Source: DASZGI01 sp035938995
GTDB taxonomy: Bacteria; Actinomycetota; Actinomycetes; Streptomycetales; Catenulisporaceae
DNA length: 8,833 nucleotides
Direction: 5' to 3'
Assembly (NCBI RefSeq): GCF_035938995.1
Contig: NZ_DASZGI010000302.1
Location: 1-8,833, forward strand
Position 1 is the first letter of the stretch. Every line of letters starts with the position of its first letter. Of the stretch, positions 7,079 to 8,833 are shown piece by piece. A model generated the notes under the pieces. That model did not search any database, was not told the DNA's origin, and saw only the letters and a program-made list of their open reading frames with translations. The translations under genes were made by a program, and so were the position numbers.

Positions 7079-7363
7079 ATGTGCCTGGGCTTGGCCGCAC
7101 GCGTGATCGCGGCGGACGCCGGCCACGCCGACCTCGCCGTCGTGGACATCGCGGGCGTGCGGCGAACGGTCAACGTCGGCCTGCTGGACGAGCCGGTCGC
7201 GCCGGGCGACTGGGTGCTGGTCCACATGGGCTTCGCGCTCAGCCCCATCCCCGACGACGAACTTGACGACGTGCTCGCGTCCCTCGGTCTCATGGCCGAC
7301 GAACGGGAGGCCGACGGCGGCGCCCGCACCGCCCCGGGCCAGGAGCCCCAATGGACACACTGA
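7079..7363 (+). CDS. hypC: HypC/HupF-family hydrogenase maturation chaperone
   Basis: HypC binds HypD, receives the Fe(CN)2CO unit and delivers it to the hydrogenase large subunit. The 94-residue product starts MCLGLAARV; Cys2, the iron-binding residue of the family, is present, although the common start is MCLAIPGKV. The family block GDWVLVHMGFALSPI (about 42-56) contains the conserved histidine. Other recognisable segments are the central beta strands (AVVDIAGVRRTVNVGLL). The C-terminal 20 residues are a polar tail. The start is fixed by Cys2 and a strong ribosome binding site. The last 13 bases overlap the DUF6390 gene. HypD, HypE, HypF and HypAB are not encoded here and must be elsewhere, so this copy is likely dedicated to HhyL. 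Confidence 0.94.
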   Translation: MCLGLAARVIAADAGHADLAVVDIAGVRRTVNVGLLDEPVAPGDWVLVHMGFALSPIPDDELDDVLASLGLMADEREADGGARTAPGQEPQWTH

Positions 7364-8196
7364 CCGCACGAACCACCCCGTCCGCACCCGTGCCCGCGTC
7401 CGACGCACAACCCGGCAGAACTCCACGAGCGCTGGCCGGCGCGCAGCTGTTCATCCGCTACGCCTACCCGCCCAACGCCCTCGGCTACTGCGGTCCGGCC
7501 GACAGCGCCGCCCTGTTCCAATACGGCGCCACCGGCACCGTGGACCACGGACTGGTCCAACTCGCCCGGGCATTCGAGGGGGCCTGGCCCTACCTCCAGC
7601 TGATCGCCGGAGCGACCGGGATCGGCGACCCGCTCGACCGGCGCGTGGTCGAGGCCTACTGGGTCGGCAACAACCTGCTGCCGACGGTCGGGCTCGCGGC
7701 GACGGCCGAATCGATGGAAGAGCGGTTCCGGCCGCGCACCGGGCGTCAGTTCACGCACTTACTCGACGGGGTGCTCGCCGGGGGAGTGCCACATCACAGC
7801 TTCCACGTGTTCTGCGTCTACCCCTGGGTGGGCCTGCTCAGCGACGGCCGCAAGGCTTCGCACGCCCTAGGCGTCCTCGACCGGTGCCGCATCCGTTGGG
7901 GCAGAGTCGACCGCGTGACCGGCGACCAGGTGACCGTGACCAGCCGTCCTCTCACCTGGGACGGCAGAGCGCTGGCGTTCGGCGAGCCCCGCCCCGAAGT
8001 CGCCCTGCGCGCGGAGGGCGGTCTCGGCTATCTCGCGGACCTCCAACCCGGCGACTGGGTCTCGCTGCACTGGGACTGGGTGTGCGACCGCCTCTCGCCC
8101 CGCCAGTTCCGGCAACTGCGCGGCTACACCCTCCGACAGCTCGAGGTCACCAACCACAGCATGACCAGCAACGGCATCGTCCCCGCCCTCGGATGA
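7351..8196 (+). CDS. DUF6390-type hydrogenase-cluster protein
   Basis: The 281-residue product matches my memory of DUF6390, a family of unknown function seen with hydrogenase maturation genes. A Thr/Pro-rich stretch (1-30) precedes the conserved part: LFIRYAYPPNALGYCGPAD (about 33-51), FEGAWPYLQLIAGATG, VVEAYWVGNNLL, then PHHSFHVFCVYPWVGLL near 147-163 and LDRCRIRWGRV. A later block reads WVSLHWDWVCDRLS (about 231-244). The many aromatic, His and Cys residues in conserved-looking blocks suggest an active or binding site, but no known motif is visible. Residue 137 is encoded by TTA, the only in-frame TTA I found in the window. ATG 7351 overlaps hypC by 13 bases and has AGGAG at 7341-7345. It is the last gene of the operon; its stop is 3 bases from that of the opposing gene. 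Confidence 0.87.
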   Translation: MDTLTARTTPSAPVPASDAQPGRTPRALAGAQLFIRYAYPPNALGYCGPADSAALFQYGATGTVDHGLVQLARAFEGAWPYLQLIAGATGIGDPLDRRVVEAYWVGNNLLPTVGLAATAESMEERFRPRTGRQFTHLLDGVLAGGVPHHSFHVFCVYPWVGLLSDGRKASHALGVLDRCRIRWGRVDRVTGDQVTVTSRPLTWDGRALAFGEPRPEVALRAEGGLGYLADLQPGDWVSLHWDWVCDRLSPRQFRQLRGYTLRQLEVTNHSMTSNGIVPALG

Positions 8197-8199
8197 CAC

Positions 8200-8833
8200 T
8201 CACGATGACGCACCCCGCGCGACGCTCCGCGGCGTAGGCGGGTGGAGGAGCAGGGTGCGAAATTGCGCGCGCAGGGTCGGGAGGTGGACCGGTGTGCCCG
8301 CCACTTCCGCGGGCAGGACGTCGAGTTCCCACGTGACCAGGTGCCGGTAGCGGGCGCCGGAGTGACTGATGCCGTCCAGCTGGGAGGCGTCGTCGAAGTC
8401 AAGCAGCGCGCAGCCGATGAGCTGGAAGGCGTCGACGTTGCCACGAGTGCGCGCTGGGGCGCTCGTCGTCAGGTCGAGCAGCAGTCCGACCGCGGTCACG
8501 TCGGCCCCCGCCGCGAGCGGTGGCGAGCCGGTGAAGGTCGCGCCCAGTGCCCAGGGGCCCGCGTGCTGCGCGAGACGGGGGAGGAGGGTCTGTTCGAAGG
8601 CTTCACGCAGGGCGGACAGTTGGTGCAGCGCGGCCGGCGGCGCCGCGGCGAGCAAGTCGTCGTTGCCGGTCGGTGCGGATGGGCCGAGCGCCGTGCGTGG
8701 GCGGTGGGCCGGGACGAAGGACGCGCTGCGGGAGGCCTCGGTGAGCACAGCGAGGGCCCAACACGCAGTGGCCAGAACGTCGGGTTTGACGGGAGCGGCG
8801 TGGGCCGGGCCGGAGATCGCGTGCGAAGGGTCG
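8200..8833 (-). CDS. Conserved actinomycete protein, possibly degenerate PD-(D/E)XK nuclease-like; 5'-truncated
   Basis: The minus-strand frame is open from the window edge to TGA at 8200-8202, giving 210 visible residues; the start lies outside. The GTG at 8748 is not needed as a start, because the frame continues upstream with normal actinomycete codon use. The order of elements (LLPRLAQ, WALGATFTGSPPL, ADVTAVGLLLDLTTS, VDAFQLIGCALLDFDD, ARYRHLVTWEL) recalls PD-(D/E)XK-like proteins with a D...LLD-x-K core and a helix reading QLLGYALLD. Here the expected lysine is Thr (LDLTT), so a catalytic site is doubtful. I do not recognise the family with certainty. It is convergent with the hydrogenase operon and probably unrelated to it. 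No terminator hairpin with a T tract is visible between the two genes. Confidence 0.75.
   Translation of the reverse strand, partial: DPSHAISGPAHAAPVKPDVLATACWALAVLTEASRSASFVPAHRPRTALGPSAPTGNDDLLAAAPPAALHQLSALREAFEQTLLPRLAQHAGPWALGATFTGSPPLAAGADVTAVGLLLDLTTSAPARTRGNVDAFQLIGCALLDFDDASQLDGISHSGARYRHLVTWELDVLPAEVAGTPVHLPTLRAQFRTLLLHPPTPRSVARGASS

Noticed and set aside
6203..7426. 407-codon minus-strand frame spanning the protease, microprotein and hypC genes
   Set aside because: Low-complexity Arg/Ser/Pro-rich translation antisense to three well-supported genes; a shadow.
8212..8245. Possible imperfect hairpin near the convergent stops (CACCCCGC / GCGGGTG)
   Set aside because: Contains a bulge and a long loop, has no T tract and lies in coding sequence of the opposing gene; not reliable as a terminator.

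Overview
The window is high-GC DNA (about 70 % by eye, with G/C in most third codon positions), typical of an actinomycete such as a Streptomyces relative. Nearly all of it is one plus-strand operon for a group 1h (formerly group 5) actinobacterial-type [NiFe]-hydrogenase, the high-affinity enzyme class that oxidises trace or atmospheric H2. The assignment rests on the large-subunit L1 and L2 metal motifs, the small-subunit cysteine pattern and the set of accessory genes that follows.

Layout: (1) 1-883, small subunit hhyS, cut off at its 5' end by the window edge; (2) 933-2699, complete large subunit hhyL; (3) 2747-3616, a NifU-C/Rieske-like protein; (4) 3613-4374, a DUF5947-type protein with a tandem-repeat insertion; (5) 4367-5008, a DUF6084-type protein; (6) 5005-6336, a two-domain 443-residue protein of unknown function; (7) 6333-6905, a HupD/HyaD-type maturation protease; (8) 6902-7006, a 34-residue single-pass membrane microprotein (DUF6893 type); (9) 7079-7363, HypC; (10) 7351-8196, a DUF6390-type protein. 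On the minus strand, 8200-8833 holds the 3' part of an apparently unrelated gene, converging on the operon with 3 bases between the two stop codons.

Genes 3 to 8 overlap by 4 to 8 bases (GTGA, ATGA or an 8-base overlap), so six proteins are probably translationally coupled. HypC and the protease have clear maturation roles: HypC carries the Fe(CN)2CO precursor, and the protease removes the C-terminal extension of HhyL after nickel insertion. The NifU/Rieske-like, DUF5947, DUF6084, 443-residue, DUF6893 and DUF6390 proteins have no established function that I know of. Their position argues for roles in cluster assembly, electron transfer out of the enzyme, or membrane attachment. This accessory block is the least-described biology here.

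The hypA, B, D, E and F genes and the operon promoter are not in the window. No tRNA, rRNA, mobile element or CRISPR array was seen, and no gene-free stretch exceeds 72 bases. The DUF names and family comparisons are from memory; no search was run.
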